Shown piece by piece: positions 43,103-53,700 of a stretch of DNA of 64,000 nt. The stretch's first letter is position 1. Each line of letters begins with the position of its first letter. Made by a program: the position numbers and the translations under genes. The stretch spans positions 1-64,000 of the forward strand of contig NZ_CP084475.1 in the NCBI RefSeq assembly GCF_020405225.1. Direction: 5' to 3'. The notes beneath the pieces are model-generated. The model saw nothing but the letters and a program-made list of their open reading frames with translations. It did no database searches and was not told where the DNA came from. Source of the stretch: Natrinema sp. DC36. Its GTDB lineage: Archaea > Halobacteriota > Halobacteria > Halobacteriales > Natrialbaceae.

Positions 43103-44461
43103 CTAGCGTTGCTGAATCCGCATAGATAAACCGTTCTTTGTCTGCGTAGCGATCTCTGGTTCGATTGTGATTGTCGGGTCCTCACCAGCCCATTCGAGAG
43201 TCCACTGTTGGCCGATCGTCGCCAGCACTAACGTCGCCTCGAGGCGGGCAAACTCCCGACCGATACACGTCCGGCGACCACCACCGAACGGGATGAACGC
43301 GTGGTCAGTGAGTTCCGCTTCGAAATCATCTGTCCACCGATCAGGCCGGAACGAGAGAGGATTGTCGTAGAACCGCTCATCACGATGAGCCGAAATAATG
43401 GACAGATGAACTTCCTCCTCGGCCGGAATCCGATAGCCATCGACCTGGATATCTCGAGTCGTCTTCCGGGGGATCGTATGGATGGGCGGATACAGTCGGA
43501 GGGTCTCGGTGACGATTCGGTTTGTGAGATCGAGATTTGCAATGTCTTCTGGTGTCGGTGATTCACCCCCCAGAACTGCGTCGAGTTCGTCGTGGAACGC
43601 TTGCCGAATGCCGGGATTCATCGCCAGCGAGTACCAGGCGAATCCGAGCGCGGCGGCGGTGGTCTCGTAGCCAGCAAAGATCATCGTGAGCATCTGGTCT
43701 TCGACTTCTTCCGTGCTCAGACGGTCTTGGCCACTTGCTTCGCGTGCCTCGTGAAGCATCGATAAGAGCGTCTCTTGCTGGAGGTCGTTCGGCTGTGGGC
43801 TGTTTGCTCGTTCCGAATCTGCACTATACTCCGCAAGCAGTTGTCGAACTTCCGTTCGGAGACGCTCTACTGAGTTGCTGAACTCTCGTCGTGATGGTGT
43901 CGGAATCCAGTTCGGTAAGAGCCAGGACGTCGGCGCGAACCATTTGTTGAGTCCTTCCGATGCTGCACGGAGATCGTTGCCTTCCCCCGGAGGTAATTCG
44001 CGCCCAAAGAGTGTCGCGAAGAGGATCTCTATTGTGAGATCCTGCATCTCCGACTCTATATTTCGAGTCTCGCCTGGCTCCCACGTAGCGAGTCGTCGTT
44101 GTGTAGCGTCGACCATATACTCGCCATATCCCCCGATTCGATCCCGATGAAATAATGGTTGGAGGATTCCTCGCTGGCGACTCCACTGCTCTCCCTCTGT
44201 CGACAGCAATCCATTGCCAAACACCCGCTGAAAGTCCGCGGTCTTTCCGAATGCATCGATGTCAGTCACCAGCGCTTGTTTGAAATACTCCGGATGGGCT
44301 AAGATATAGACGTCGACGCTAGGAAGTTCCATCCGATAGAGGTCTCCACATTCGTTCGTCGCGCGGTCAACGAACTCAAACGGACTTCGAGCAAAATCCA
44401 GCGTATGCCCAATCACTGGGTGTCCTGAGGGTGCAGGAGGGCGACGACCGTTCGGATCCAT
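43103..44461 (-). CDS. cytochrome P450
   Basis: A 452-residue P450 mono-oxygenase. It has the I-helix oxygen-binding AGYETTAAALGF near residue 257, the K-helix ETLRLYPPIHTIPRKT near 321 (ExxR), and the haem-ligand loop FGGGRRTCIGREFARLE with Cys near 401. It would hydroxylate a hydrophobic substrate in the cytoplasm. No ferredoxin or reductase gene is adjacent, so redox partners must come from elsewhere. The divergent FilR1-type regulator 160 bases away may control it. Family length is normal. Confidence 0.9.
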   Translation of the reverse strand: MDPNGRRPPAPSGHPVIGHTLDFARSPFEFVDRATNECGDLYRMELPSVDVYILAHPEYFKQALVTDIDAFGKTADFQRVFGNGLLSTEGEQWSRQRGILQPLFHRDRIGGYGEYMVDATQRRLATWEPGETRNIESEMQDLTIEILFATLFGRELPPGEGNDLRAASEGLNKWFAPTSWLLPNWIPTPSRREFSNSVERLRTEVRQLLAEYSADSERANSPQPNDLQQETLLSMLHEAREASGQDRLSTEEVEDQMLTMIFAGYETTAAALGFAWYSLAMNPGIRQAFHDELDAVLGGESPTPEDIANLDLTNRIVTETLRLYPPIHTIPRKTTRDIQVDGYRIPAEEEVHLSIISAHRDERFYDNPLSFRPDRWTDDFEAELTDHAFIPFGGGRRTCIGREFARLEATLVLATIGQQWTLEWAGEDPTITIEPEIATQTKNGLSMRIQQR

Positions 44462-44621
44462 AGTAATTCATCCATGCAGAACACAAATAAATCCACTGTA
44501 GATCCACACTCAACTGGCAGTTATACATTTATATAGTAGACTTAGATATTAGGGTTGATTATAGCAGTAATCAATAAAGATAAATAACTATTGGATTAAA
44601 GGTAGAGATGGGAAATCCATC

Positions 44622-45740
44622 ATGGGGGATACAACTGTGACTGGAAATATACGCCGAGCAAGGAACCCCCTTACAGGCGAAAAACTCGTTGTCCGGAGTG
44701 TTATCAATGAGACAGTTGACTCAGCGCGTCTCAACGTTTTACGAGCCATGGGAAAACTCTCGAGCCCCGTGGTACAGACTGTTGTTGCCCAACAGGCCGA
44801 TATCTCCCGTCAGTCTGTCTCTAATCATCTTGCGGTTCTCCGAGACCGTGGGTTTGTCAAGGAACCTAACACAGAGATTGAGCTAACTGCTGGTGGCCTC
44901 TTGCTCTTGGATGTTATCGAGAGTTGTCTTCAGACGGTCTCGGTTGAGGAGCTATCGTCCCTGACTCGTTCCGACCATCCGATTGGCGTGTTAAGAGCAC
45001 TTGAAGGACAACCATACCGTCTGAGTGAGCTAGAATCAGCAGTAAGCAGTTCCCCGTCACGACCCACAATTGGGCGTATCATCAAGACCTTCACAGAGTA
45101 TGGCTGGAGCCAAGACAATGGGGGGAAACAGCAGATCACACCTGCCGGAACACGTGCCTTGAATGCCTATGTTGACTTGGCGACGGCAGTTGAGCAACTC
45201 ATAGAGAAAGCGCCATGGCTACAGCGCCTCCCGAAAGAAGATGCGACCTTTCCAATTCCGGAATTGGCTGACGCTGAGTTGATCATTTCTACCCCTACTC
45301 GCCCCTCTTCCGTACTTTGGACAGCTCTCAAGCTCTATGACCGACAAACAAGTCGCTTTCGGGGGTTTTGCTCTATCTTTAATCCAGTTCTGTTCCACGC
45401 CTATCGAGGATTGCTTGAACTCGGCATTGAATGTGAGGCTATCCTTGACTTGCCAACTTACGTCGAAGCCGCCGAAAACCCTCAAACCCAGTATGTGGTC
45501 CATGGCTCGACGTATAGCAACTACCAGCCCCTGGTCCTCGATCGTGCACATACGCTCGGTATCGGGATTTACGATACTCGCAAGGTCGCTATTGGAGCGT
45601 ACAATGAATCCGGTAGTGGAAAGCATATTGCGATGATTGTCACTTCTAACGAACGACTCGTCGAATGGGGAATCAACTTGTATGAGTCCTATCGCGCGCA
45701 AGCTCGATCTGCCTCTGAACTGGAGCCAAAGAGGGTATAG
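44622..45740 (+). CDS. FilR1-domain-type HTH transcriptional regulator
   Basis: A 372-residue regulator with two winged-helix segments (QQADISRQSVSNHLAVLRDR near residue 61; YRLSELESAVSSSPSRPTIG near 132) and a C-terminal ligand-binding-like domain (PELADAELIISTPTRPSSVL, then LVLDRAHTLGIGIYDTRKVA). The layout matches the methanogen FilR1/DUF1724 regulators widespread in haloarchaea. It is divergent from the P450 gene across an AT-rich 160-base promoter. It may sense a lipid-like or aromatic ligand. The ATG at 44622 is preceded by an A-rich leader. Confidence 0.7.
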   Translation: MGDTTVTGNIRRARNPLTGEKLVVRSVINETVDSARLNVLRAMGKLSSPVVQTVVAQQADISRQSVSNHLAVLRDRGFVKEPNTEIELTAGGLLLLDVIESCLQTVSVEELSSLTRSDHPIGVLRALEGQPYRLSELESAVSSSPSRPTIGRIIKTFTEYGWSQDNGGKQQITPAGTRALNAYVDLATAVEQLIEKAPWLQRLPKEDATFPIPELADAELIISTPTRPSSVLWTALKLYDRQTSRFRGFCSIFNPVLFHAYRGLLELGIECEAILDLPTYVEAAENPQTQYVVHGSTYSNYQPLVLDRAHTLGIGIYDTRKVAIGAYNESGSGKHIAMIVTSNERLVEWGINLYESYRAQARSASELEPKRV

Positions 45741-46115
45741 AATTCATCAGACGCCAGTTTATCGATTATATTCGGCCCACAGAGAGAGTCATCTGAGAAT
45801 TGAATAATAGTACGGATTACATACATATTGACGGTGTAAACGCCAGTGAAAATATAGTTATCCTCCTTGAAATTTCGATTGGTGAGAACCAGTGGAAAAA
45901 CATCCAATGAAGATAATTCAGGACCGACATGCTCGAGAAGTACCCTCCCACCTATCCAGTTGGCCCAGTGACGGTACCGATGAACTCCTCCGGTTCAGCG
46001 TTAGAGTGACGCGGTTACTAATTCATCGAGACTCTGATCGAAACGGTTACTCTGCGATTAGAACCCCGAACAACGAGGTCCTAGTCTCAAATTTCCACAA
46101 ATCAGCAACTGGTCT
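45741..46115. other. promoter region upstream of the conjugation-like operon
   Basis: 375 bases with no convincing gene. A 70-codon plus-strand frame from the ATG at 45907 ends exactly against the next gene, but it lacks the acidic composition of this genome. The first 150 bases are AT-rich and probably hold the operon promoter. Confidence 0.4.
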
Positions 46116-46127
46116 GTGAGTAAGAAA

Positions 46128-46409
46128 ATGGTGAAACGAACTACCACGACGACTATTTCGGTTATGCCCGCCGACGCCCTGTTCCTCAACTGGGCGACCG
46201 GCATCAACGCATCGGGGCTATTCCGCGAGGCACTCGCCGAGCAGATGGCGTATCGTGATATCGAGCGAGACAGGCTCGTCGCACTCATCGAGGAAGCACT
46301 CCGCGACGACGATCGTGACCTCGACGACCTGATCGACCAGACCTCGTGCCTCGAGGACCTCGAAAATATCCTCGACACACCAAACGTCAACTCAGTTTCC
46401 CATGAGTAA
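46128..46409 (+). CDS. small RHH-like protein, first gene of the conjugation-like operon
   Basis: A 93-residue acidic protein. MVKRTTTTTISVMPADALFL is a possible N-terminal strand, then INASGLFREALAEQMAYRDI resembles the two-helix part of ribbon-helix-helix proteins, followed by an acidic tail. RHH proteins at the head of conjugation operons commonly regulate transfer or bind the origin. An in-frame GTG at 46116 is an alternative start. It overlaps the next gene by 8 bases, so it is coupled to it. Confidence 0.5.
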   Translation: MVKRTTTTTISVMPADALFLNWATGINASGLFREALAEQMAYRDIERDRLVALIEEALRDDDRDLDDLIDQTSCLEDLENILDTPNVNSVSHE

Positions 46410-46887
46410 TCGTTCATCCCCCACAGCGACTGAATCGTCCAGTGAACACCCCACCACCAACGAGAAGTCCCCTACGTCTCGTAAAACGAGACTGCGAGTG
46501 CAGTTGCTTTACACCTCTGTTCCACCACAGCTTGTCTCACTCGCGACTGGACTCCTCTTGTTAATTGTTGCAGTAGGTCCAGCTACGGCTCAAAGCGATG
46601 TGGGAGACGTTTACTGCGGCACCGGCGTCGAGACTGGTATCGGGATTGTTTTTGGCGCTGTTGCTGGTCTCGGGCTCCCTGCAACCGGTTTCTATGTCGG
46701 TCGAGCTGGCCTCTCGTATATGCGTGCTGGTGGGAACCCTGAAAAGAAGAACCAAGCCAAAGAGAAGCTCGTAATGTCGGGTATCGGATTTGGGATCATC
46801 GTCCTCGCGCTGATCTCACCGGAACTCATCGACAAGGTCGGCAGTCAGATGGGATTCGGCTTCTCTGACTGCGTGAAACCGTTCTAA
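46402..46887 (+). CDS. VirB2-pilin-like membrane protein candidate
   Basis: A 161-residue protein with a charged head of about 45 residues, then a hydrophobic stretch ending in a signal-peptidase-like site (LLLLIVAVGPATAQ near residue 60). Two further hydrophobic segments follow (IGIVFGAVAGLGLPATGFYV and SGIGFGIIVLALISPELI). Long leader plus two closely spaced membrane helices in the mature part is the architecture of VirB2/TrbC pilins. The call rests on topology and operon position. Two Cys, near residues 70 and 157, could pair. Confidence 0.5.
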   Translation: MSNRSSPTATESSSEHPTTNEKSPTSRKTRLRVQLLYTSVPPQLVSLATGLLLLIVAVGPATAQSDVGDVYCGTGVETGIGIVFGAVAGLGLPATGFYVGRAGLSYMRAGGNPEKKNQAKEKLVMSGIGFGIIVLALISPELIDKVGSQMGFGFSDCVKPF

Positions 46888-46918
46888 TACGGCAGACAAA
46901 CCGGTTCACTGAAATCCA

Positions 46919-48673
46919 ATGACCACGTCTCGTGTGATCGTCATCGCCGTCGCGTTCCTCGCCGTAAGCGGGGGCGTTGCGAGTCTGACTGCAGATGTCG
47001 CTGCAGCTGACCCAAACTCGAGTACGGCGATTCCTGCTGACGGACCGGATTACGGTGTAAACGAAACGCGGTTCCCGCTGTTGTGGTCGGAAGACATCGA
47101 TAAGGGGGACCGCTCAAGTAAGGAGTTCACGGACACCGTTTCTTCCGACGCGGAATTTTCCACTCGGCTCGCAGGGGCGACGGATGTCCCGTTCGAAGAA
47201 CCGATTGAAGCCGTCGAAACCTGGAACAGCGGTGACGTCCAGGATTTCACCCCTGGGAATGAGAAGACGTCAGTTCATCCTAAGGGAGCACAACTCGAGG
47301 ACGGACGCTATATCAGGGATGCGTACGCGAGCATCTTCGCGGTCCAGCCGTCGACGGTGTTGCATTCAGGAAACAACTCGACACAGTATATCGCTCCAGA
47401 CGGTGAGGTCCTCGCGATAGCCGATTACCGAGTCCGTGTTCCAGATGACGATACCACTGGCTCGGTCCGCGATCAGTGGTCGATTGCTGAGACAGATATT
47501 GATAGTGTCGAACTACGGGCAGACGGTCGGATACTTGACTCCGGTAACGATCATCGCTCCACTCTCGAGTACAGTGGGCTGTCAGGGACGCAGAACCTCT
47601 CCGTAGAGGTTGCGATTTCTGTTCGCCTTCGCCATGAAATACGAACGTGCGATGATTACGACAGTGAGGAAGATTCCTGTGATGAGTCGTGGGAGACTGA
47701 AACGGAGAATGTGAGCGAACGGGTAACAGCAACCGAATCCCGTCAGACGGCCGTTACTCGGATCGACAATAGTGACGGAAAGCGCGTGACGTTCGAAAGC
47801 GACGAGAATCGTACTGGTGTCGTCGTACATCCGGGTACTACGTGGGCAGCAATCGATGTTGACAGTACCGCTCGTCTTCGGGGGAATTGGCGGTTCTACT
47901 CTGCGGGAGTAGACGGCTGGCACACGATGGTGTCCCAAACGGAAAGGGACACTACCCGGAAGAACTCATCCGTCCGCCCGGCACAAATCCATGCCGTACC
48001 GACGCAGAAACGGCCAGATATGCCAAGCGAGGCGACGGATACCGCTGAGCCACCGTTAGTTATCGAAGAAGCCTGGGGAAATGAACAAGTCGGTCCCTCC
48101 CTCCCGAACGAGATCGATATTGCGACTGTCGATCGCTATGTGAACGCAACGTCAGTCGCCGTCCAATCGGAGACGCTTCCAGCAGCGACCTTTGACGAGG
48201 TGACCGTTCACGGCATTGTCCGTGGCCAGTCGCAGACCATCTCGATCGATGGCGACGGATCCGTTCGCGAAACGAACCTCGAGTTGACGGTCCTCGAGGC
48301 GAACTCGTCAGGGGCCCGCGTTCAGGCAACTGTCACGGAGAAGGCGACCGGTGATCCAATCACAACCGGCCGGGTCGAAGTTGGGAATCAGTCCACCACC
48401 GTCAACGCTAGTGGAATGGCCGTTCTCGAACTCGAGAATCGGCCGTCTGTAGTCGTTGATGGACAGTACATTCCAACGGAGTGGTGGCGCGCGAATCAAC
48501 TGTATTCCGCAGCGGAGGACCGGGCGAAGATCCCACCGAAATATCCCGGTTTCCAGAAGATCGTTCAGTTGATTCTTGTAACACTGCTCTGGTTTCTGCC
48601 GGTCGCTCTGGCTGTCTACGGTTTCGACTACCTGTCCGGAGGCACGTTCCTCGGACTTACAGATCAACAATGA
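46919..48673 (+). CDS. large exported membrane-anchored protein of the conjugation-like operon
   Basis: A 584-residue protein. It has an N-terminal signal segment (VIVIAVAFLAVSGGVASLTA near residues 6-25), a long beta-rich extracellular region with many Asn-x-Ser/Thr sites and a disulphide-type pair CDDYDSEEDSC near 242-252, and an Ig-like segment (ATVTEKATGDPITTGRVEVG near 476). A C-terminal membrane anchor follows (ILVTLLWFLPVALAVYGFDY near 553). It likely forms the surface part of the apparatus (adhesin or mating-pair factor). No specific family recognised. Confidence 0.6.
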   Translation: MTTSRVIVIAVAFLAVSGGVASLTADVAAADPNSSTAIPADGPDYGVNETRFPLLWSEDIDKGDRSSKEFTDTVSSDAEFSTRLAGATDVPFEEPIEAVETWNSGDVQDFTPGNEKTSVHPKGAQLEDGRYIRDAYASIFAVQPSTVLHSGNNSTQYIAPDGEVLAIADYRVRVPDDDTTGSVRDQWSIAETDIDSVELRADGRILDSGNDHRSTLEYSGLSGTQNLSVEVAISVRLRHEIRTCDDYDSEEDSCDESWETETENVSERVTATESRQTAVTRIDNSDGKRVTFESDENRTGVVVHPGTTWAAIDVDSTARLRGNWRFYSAGVDGWHTMVSQTERDTTRKNSSVRPAQIHAVPTQKRPDMPSEATDTAEPPLVIEEAWGNEQVGPSLPNEIDIATVDRYVNATSVAVQSETLPAATFDEVTVHGIVRGQSQTISIDGDGSVRETNLELTVLEANSSGARVQATVTEKATGDPITTGRVEVGNQSTTVNASGMAVLELENRPSVVVDGQYIPTEWWRANQLYSAAEDRAKIPPKYPGFQKIVQLILVTLLWFLPVALAVYGFDYLSGGTFLGLTDQQ

Positions 48674-49527
48674 CAGAAAATTCCAATACGGATGGCAGTC
48701 GTATCGCTCGCAGGTCAGTCCTTGCTACCCTCGGCGTTAGTACAGCCACTCTTGCTGGCTGTGCGTCAGGGTCAGACCCCTCAAACAATAGTACAGATGG
48801 GAATGGAATCAGTACTGAAGACAGTGACGTCTTCACGTCCGTCGAGATAGCGGAGGAGAGCCTTGAGATCGAAGTTACCGATGATATGTCGGTTGAGTTC
48901 ATCAACCTCGTCGATCCAAGTGGAGAGCTGTACGATCAACAGCGTCTCGAGAACGGCGAGACCAAGACATCATTCGAAATTCTTGGCCGATATGAAGATG
49001 ACTTCTTTACTGGAAAATACGAGCTAGTCGCCCTCGATGGGGACGATCAGGTCGATACAACGACGCTCACGCTCGAGGCTAACTGTACGATCACAGATGT
49101 CCTGTGGTCGGCAGAAAATCCCGATATGGAGTGGGACAAAAACTCGCCTACTTGGGAGACATATGCGGCAGTCGTTATAGAGAACACGGGGACGATTCCA
49201 TCGTTGCTCACTGAACTCGAGTGGGCAGGTGCTCCAGTTGCTCGACTGCAATCGAAGGAATCGCAGTCATACTTTCACGAGACACGCTTACCGCCGGGGG
49301 AGACTACTGTTTATTCTAACGGGTCGGTCTATGCCACAGATGGTGCAGTTCACTCGCTGAACTGTAGTGATCTCGAGACGGAACCGATGACTGTCACAGC
49401 CGTCGTTCAAGTCGGATCAGATCCCTCATATACTCAGGATATTGAATATGGAGACGATCAATCGTGTAGTCTCACCATTGTCGATAGCGACTCTACTGGA
49501 GGTTCATCTAGCGAGGGTGAGAGTTGA
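48670..49527 (+). CDS. Tat-type lipoprotein of the conjugation-like operon
   Basis: A 285-residue exported lipoprotein. The twin-arginine motif ARRSVLATLG is near residue 13 and the lipobox LAGC near 27-30, followed by a Ser/Asn/Asp linker and two beta-rich segments (VEFINLVDPSGELYDQQRLE; VVIENTGTIPSLLTELEWAG). The start overlaps the previous stop by four bases (ATGA), and the VirB6-like gene begins on the next base after its stop. A surface or pore-lining part of the apparatus is plausible. Function unknown. Confidence 0.6.
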   Translation: MTENSNTDGSRIARRSVLATLGVSTATLAGCASGSDPSNNSTDGNGISTEDSDVFTSVEIAEESLEIEVTDDMSVEFINLVDPSGELYDQQRLENGETKTSFEILGRYEDDFFTGKYELVALDGDDQVDTTTLTLEANCTITDVLWSAENPDMEWDKNSPTWETYAAVVIENTGTIPSLLTELEWAGAPVARLQSKESQSYFHETRLPPGETTVYSNGSVYATDGAVHSLNCSDLETEPMTVTAVVQVGSDPSYTQDIEYGDDQSCSLTIVDSDSTGGSSSEGES

Positions 49528-50736
49528 ATGGGATGGCTTCAAAACGAAGTTGAGACTGCAATTGAGAACGTCATCGAGGATTTCACCGATGCGCTTCTCG
49601 GCCTTGTTAATGACATTTATGAAGCGATCTTAGCTCCGATCGTCGGCGTTCCAACCCCCAAATCAGATTCGGGGTATATGGTTGTTGGAACCCCGGACAA
49701 TGCGCCATGGGAGAGTCTGTACCAAGACGTATACCTCTCATACATCATGCCGCTGGCGATCATGCTGTCGGTTATCGCCTTTGCGTTTGTTGGACTCCGG
49801 GCAGGTTCGATCAGTGAGTACCGACGAAAACAGCTCCTGCGACGACTCGGTCTCGTATTTATGGGGACTTTTGTTTGGTTTCCACTTGTCTCGATTCCGT
49901 TGCAGTTCATCGACGCAGTCGGTATGACGATTGCCCCAATTGACGAGATGTCGGCAGGACTCGGCGGCCTCATCCAATCCTCGCTTGGGGGCGTGTTCAC
50001 TATTCTTGCGATGGTCGTCATAACGAACTTCTTCTTAGTTATCGCAGGATTTGTCGTCGCTCTTCGCTGGATTGCACTCTGCGTCTTGACGCCAATCATG
50101 CCGCTACTGGGCGTCCTTTGGTCGATGGAAGTCTGGCCATTTAGTCCCGCGGCTAACATGGCACGCCGAGCTTCAGGAATCTATCCAGGCTTAGTCCTCG
50201 CTGGGATTCCGCCAGCTATTCTCTTCCGAATCGGCTGGGAGGTTGGCGGTCTCGAAACATCTGTTAAGGGCCTCTTTTCGTTGTTCATCGGGTTGACGCT
50301 GATTCCTGCAGCGATTATCACGATGATCATGACGGTGTACTGGAGCAGCCCAGCAATACGGACCGTCGCACAGAAGGGCGTCTCGGCAACGAATCCTGCA
50401 GCAGCCGCATCCGGGGCTGCGAAGGCAAAACGCACCTCTGGAAAGGCTGTCCGGGGTGCTCGAAACGTCCATCGAGGATACGCGAACAACCAGGTTGGCG
50501 CAGTAACAAAGAGTGGCCAGACGACGCTCGGAGGTGGCAACTCGAAAGCCTATCAGCTCGGATCATCAGCCCGCTCAACGAAGGCTCACGCTGGGCGGTA
50601 CAGCAACCTGCGGAAGTCGAAGACGGGCCGTATGCGAGACAAAGCCGCCGATGACGCTCGTAAAGCCACACAGAAGACATCGACTCGAGCAAAGCGCGGG
50701 CTCAAGAACACGAAACAGAAGGTCTCACGGTGGTGA
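49528..50736 (+). CDS. VirB6/TrbL-like polytopic membrane protein with basic tail
   Basis: A 402-residue protein with about six hydrophobic segments (MPLAIMLSVIAFAFVGLRAG, GVFTILAMVVITNFFLVIAG, WIALCVLTPIMPLLGVLWSM, LFSLFIGLTLIPAAIITMIM and others) in residues 60-275. A C-terminal tail of about 125 residues is rich in Lys, Arg, Ala and Ser (AKAKRTSGKAVRGARNVHRG). VirB6/TrbL proteins form the membrane channel of type IV secretion systems. The strongly basic tail is unusual in an acidic-proteome organism and may touch DNA. The call rests on topology and position. Confidence 0.6.
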   Translation: MGWLQNEVETAIENVIEDFTDALLGLVNDIYEAILAPIVGVPTPKSDSGYMVVGTPDNAPWESLYQDVYLSYIMPLAIMLSVIAFAFVGLRAGSISEYRRKQLLRRLGLVFMGTFVWFPLVSIPLQFIDAVGMTIAPIDEMSAGLGGLIQSSLGGVFTILAMVVITNFFLVIAGFVVALRWIALCVLTPIMPLLGVLWSMEVWPFSPAANMARRASGIYPGLVLAGIPPAILFRIGWEVGGLETSVKGLFSLFIGLTLIPAAIITMIMTVYWSSPAIRTVAQKGVSATNPAAAASGAAKAKRTSGKAVRGARNVHRGYANNQVGAVTKSGQTTLGGGNSKAYQLGSSARSTKAHAGRYSNLRKSKTGRMRDKAADDARKATQKTSTRAKRGLKNTKQKVSRW

Positions 50737-50742
50737 TTCCGT

Positions 50743-53700
50743 ATGAGTACGAATACAGCTGATAGCGAGTATAGTACGAGAAAGATCCATCAGTCATTGG
50801 GCGGTACTACGGCGTTCTTCCGAGGGTACACGATTGGTGAACTCATGCTGTTTCTCGCAGTGGCGTTCATCACTGTCGTTGCAGCGACGTTCGTCCCTGC
50901 TGCACTGACGATCCCGGTACTGGGATTCGGGATCATGGTCACGATCCTCCTGTTCTTGCTCCATAAGGTGAAGCCCAGATACCTCTGGCTCACCGAGTGG
51001 CTCGCTGCCCGCTTCGGCTGGGCGATCAAGAACAAGGAGTATACCCACGGTGGTGAGGATAACAGCGAGGTTCGGTATCTGACTCGTTTACAACGGGTGT
51101 ACCCCCACGCTGTCGAACGAACGGATGGTGCACTCGTCAGAGCGATGCAAGTCGAGCCAGCGAACATGGCCCTCGAGGACGACGATGCATGGGCGAAGGC
51201 TGTCCAGTCGCTTTCTGAGTTCGTTAATTCGACCGTGGACTTCCCGGTGAAGATCTATATCACCAGCCGAGAGGTCGACGATGACGATGTCGTCCGTGCA
51301 CACCAGGACCGACTCGGTGACGCTGATGTTCGGTCACGGCCGGTCTTGAAGCGGCTTCTCGAGAAATACGTCACCGCGAATACGACCGAAAGCGGAGACA
51401 TCGACTCAGAGACGACAACGATTCGCGAGTACTACCTCATCACTGCAGTGAACGATGACGATGTCGAACAGTTCGACAAGACGGGTGACAGCGTCCTCGC
51501 CTATCTCGCAGAGATGCCCATGGTAGGTCGATTCTTCGATCGGTTCCAGACCGATGATCTGACTGAGCCTGAGCGTGAGCGACTCAAAGAAGAGCAACTC
51601 GAGTCACGACTCACACAACTCCGACGCGGCGGCTCGTCGCTCTATCAGTGTTCAGTTAGTCCGGTTGACGCATACGACCTCGCTCGGATCACGAAGGAGT
51701 ACTGGTCGTGTCAGCCCGAGAAGTATGCTGATATCACGGATGCACTCGGTACGTTCCCGGTCGTCTCCCACGGGATTAGCGATGGTGTTCCAGCAACTCC
51801 CGATCCCAATGACGTCCTCGATGCAATGGACGAGCAGACCAGTACGCCGGAATCGGCCTCGGACGATCGTACCGAAGATAGTATCGACGAGGATCTCTCG
51901 ATTTCCTCCGGCGATCGGTTGCCAGACACGTCGACGATGCACCAGTCGGTTATCGCCCCGACGACGGTCGATTGGGAGACGACCTACGCCGTGATCAACG
52001 ACGAGACGTACGTCCGTACGTTCTGGGTCGAACAGTTCCCCGAGGAACCCTCAGATGGCCTCCTCGAGCGTCTATTGCTCGAGACCGACCTTCAGACGGA
52101 TATCAGCGTTCACCTCGACCCGTTTGACAGCCAGTCGGCCCAAGACATGATGGCGGACTGGATCTCGGATTTGAAGATCAATCAGCACGACTCGGACAGC
52201 CTCCAGTCCGAGGACCTTCAGGACGATATCGATCAGGCGAAATACATGCGGTCGCTCGTTCGTGCGAACAAAGCGTCGTTCTACCGCGGTGGCGTGTTCA
52301 TTCGCCTCGCCGCTGACAGCGAGCAAGCGCTCGACAATCAGACGACTCGCTTGCGGTCGATCGTCAAGGATGCCCCGGCGAACTGTACGCTCAAGGTTGC
52401 GAGCCGGTGGCAGGAGCGCGGCCTCGCAACAGTGTCACCGCTCGGGACGAACGAACTCGGTCGCGATCGGATGTCCACACTGACGAATCAGGCGATCGGC
52501 GCGATGTTCCCGTTCTCGTCGAACTACCAGATGATGGACGACGGCATCGAGTACGGCTATCACGGCCACAACGGCTCCCCCATCCGAATCAATCCATGGG
52601 AACTCGAGACTGGACATAGCGAACTCGTCGTCGGAATGCCGGGCGCCGGGAAAACGTTCGGCGATATCATGCGCCACCTGCGGATGATGAAGCGACGCAA
52701 CGACACGATGCTCGTCCTCGTCGATCCAGTCGGCGGCTTTCGTGGTATCGCGGACGCTCTGAACGCGAAAACGATCACCGTCGGCGGCGACACGAAGCTG
52801 AACCCGCTCGAGATCCGAGAGACGCCACAGCACGTCCTCGAGTCGAGCGATGGCATCTCTCCCCTCTCGGCGAAGAAGGATGAGGTCTACGCCATTCTCG
52901 AGAACTTCCTCGACGCTCGTGATATCGAACTCGGAGCCGAGACGGGTGTCCTCTCGTACGTCATTGACGAGGCCTACCGACAAGCAGGCATCATCGAGGG
53001 TGATGTCTCGACGCATACCTCGAAGCACTCACCGACGATGCAAGACGTCCATCGGATTCTCTGTGATATCGCCGAGCATCCAGATGAGCACAATATTGCG
53101 GCATCCGAATCCGCTCGCGAGCGGGCCGCACAATACGCAGACGAACTCGCAATCGCGTTTCAGCCATTCCGAGAGGGCGGTGCCTACGAAAATCTCTCAC
53201 ACCGCTCGGAGATCAATATCCTCGAGGGAGACAACAAGGTCGTCTATATCGATCTCGGTCAGATCGAGGGCAGCGCATCAGGGATCGACCGCCAGACGTT
53301 CCTGATGCAACTCCTGCTCTCGACGATCTATCAGCAGGCGAAGAACACCCAACGGAACGTCGAACTCGCGATCGACGAAGCGCACTACCTCTTCGAGGAC
53401 CAGGCCAACCTCGACTTTCTCGAGACGGCGTTCCGTCACCAGCGCCACGCTGGCCTTCGAATGGTCCTCCTCTCGCAGACAGCCCAAGAGTTCTATGAGA
53501 CCGAGCAGGCCGAGAAGATTATCGGAATGTGTCCAATCAAGGTCTTTCACAAACTGCCCGACCTAGACGACGGGACAGCCGACAAAATCGGCCTCACAGA
53601 GGAACAACGTTGGTACGTTCGACGGGCTGATGCAGGGAAGGAAGACCTCGGATACAGTCAATCACTCGTTCGCGTCGAAGAACACGGAACGTATCCGCTG

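Noticed and set aside
45907-46119. Possible 70-codon gene upstream of the conjugation-like operon
   Set aside because: Not acidic, no recognisable motif; kept only as part of the promoter region.
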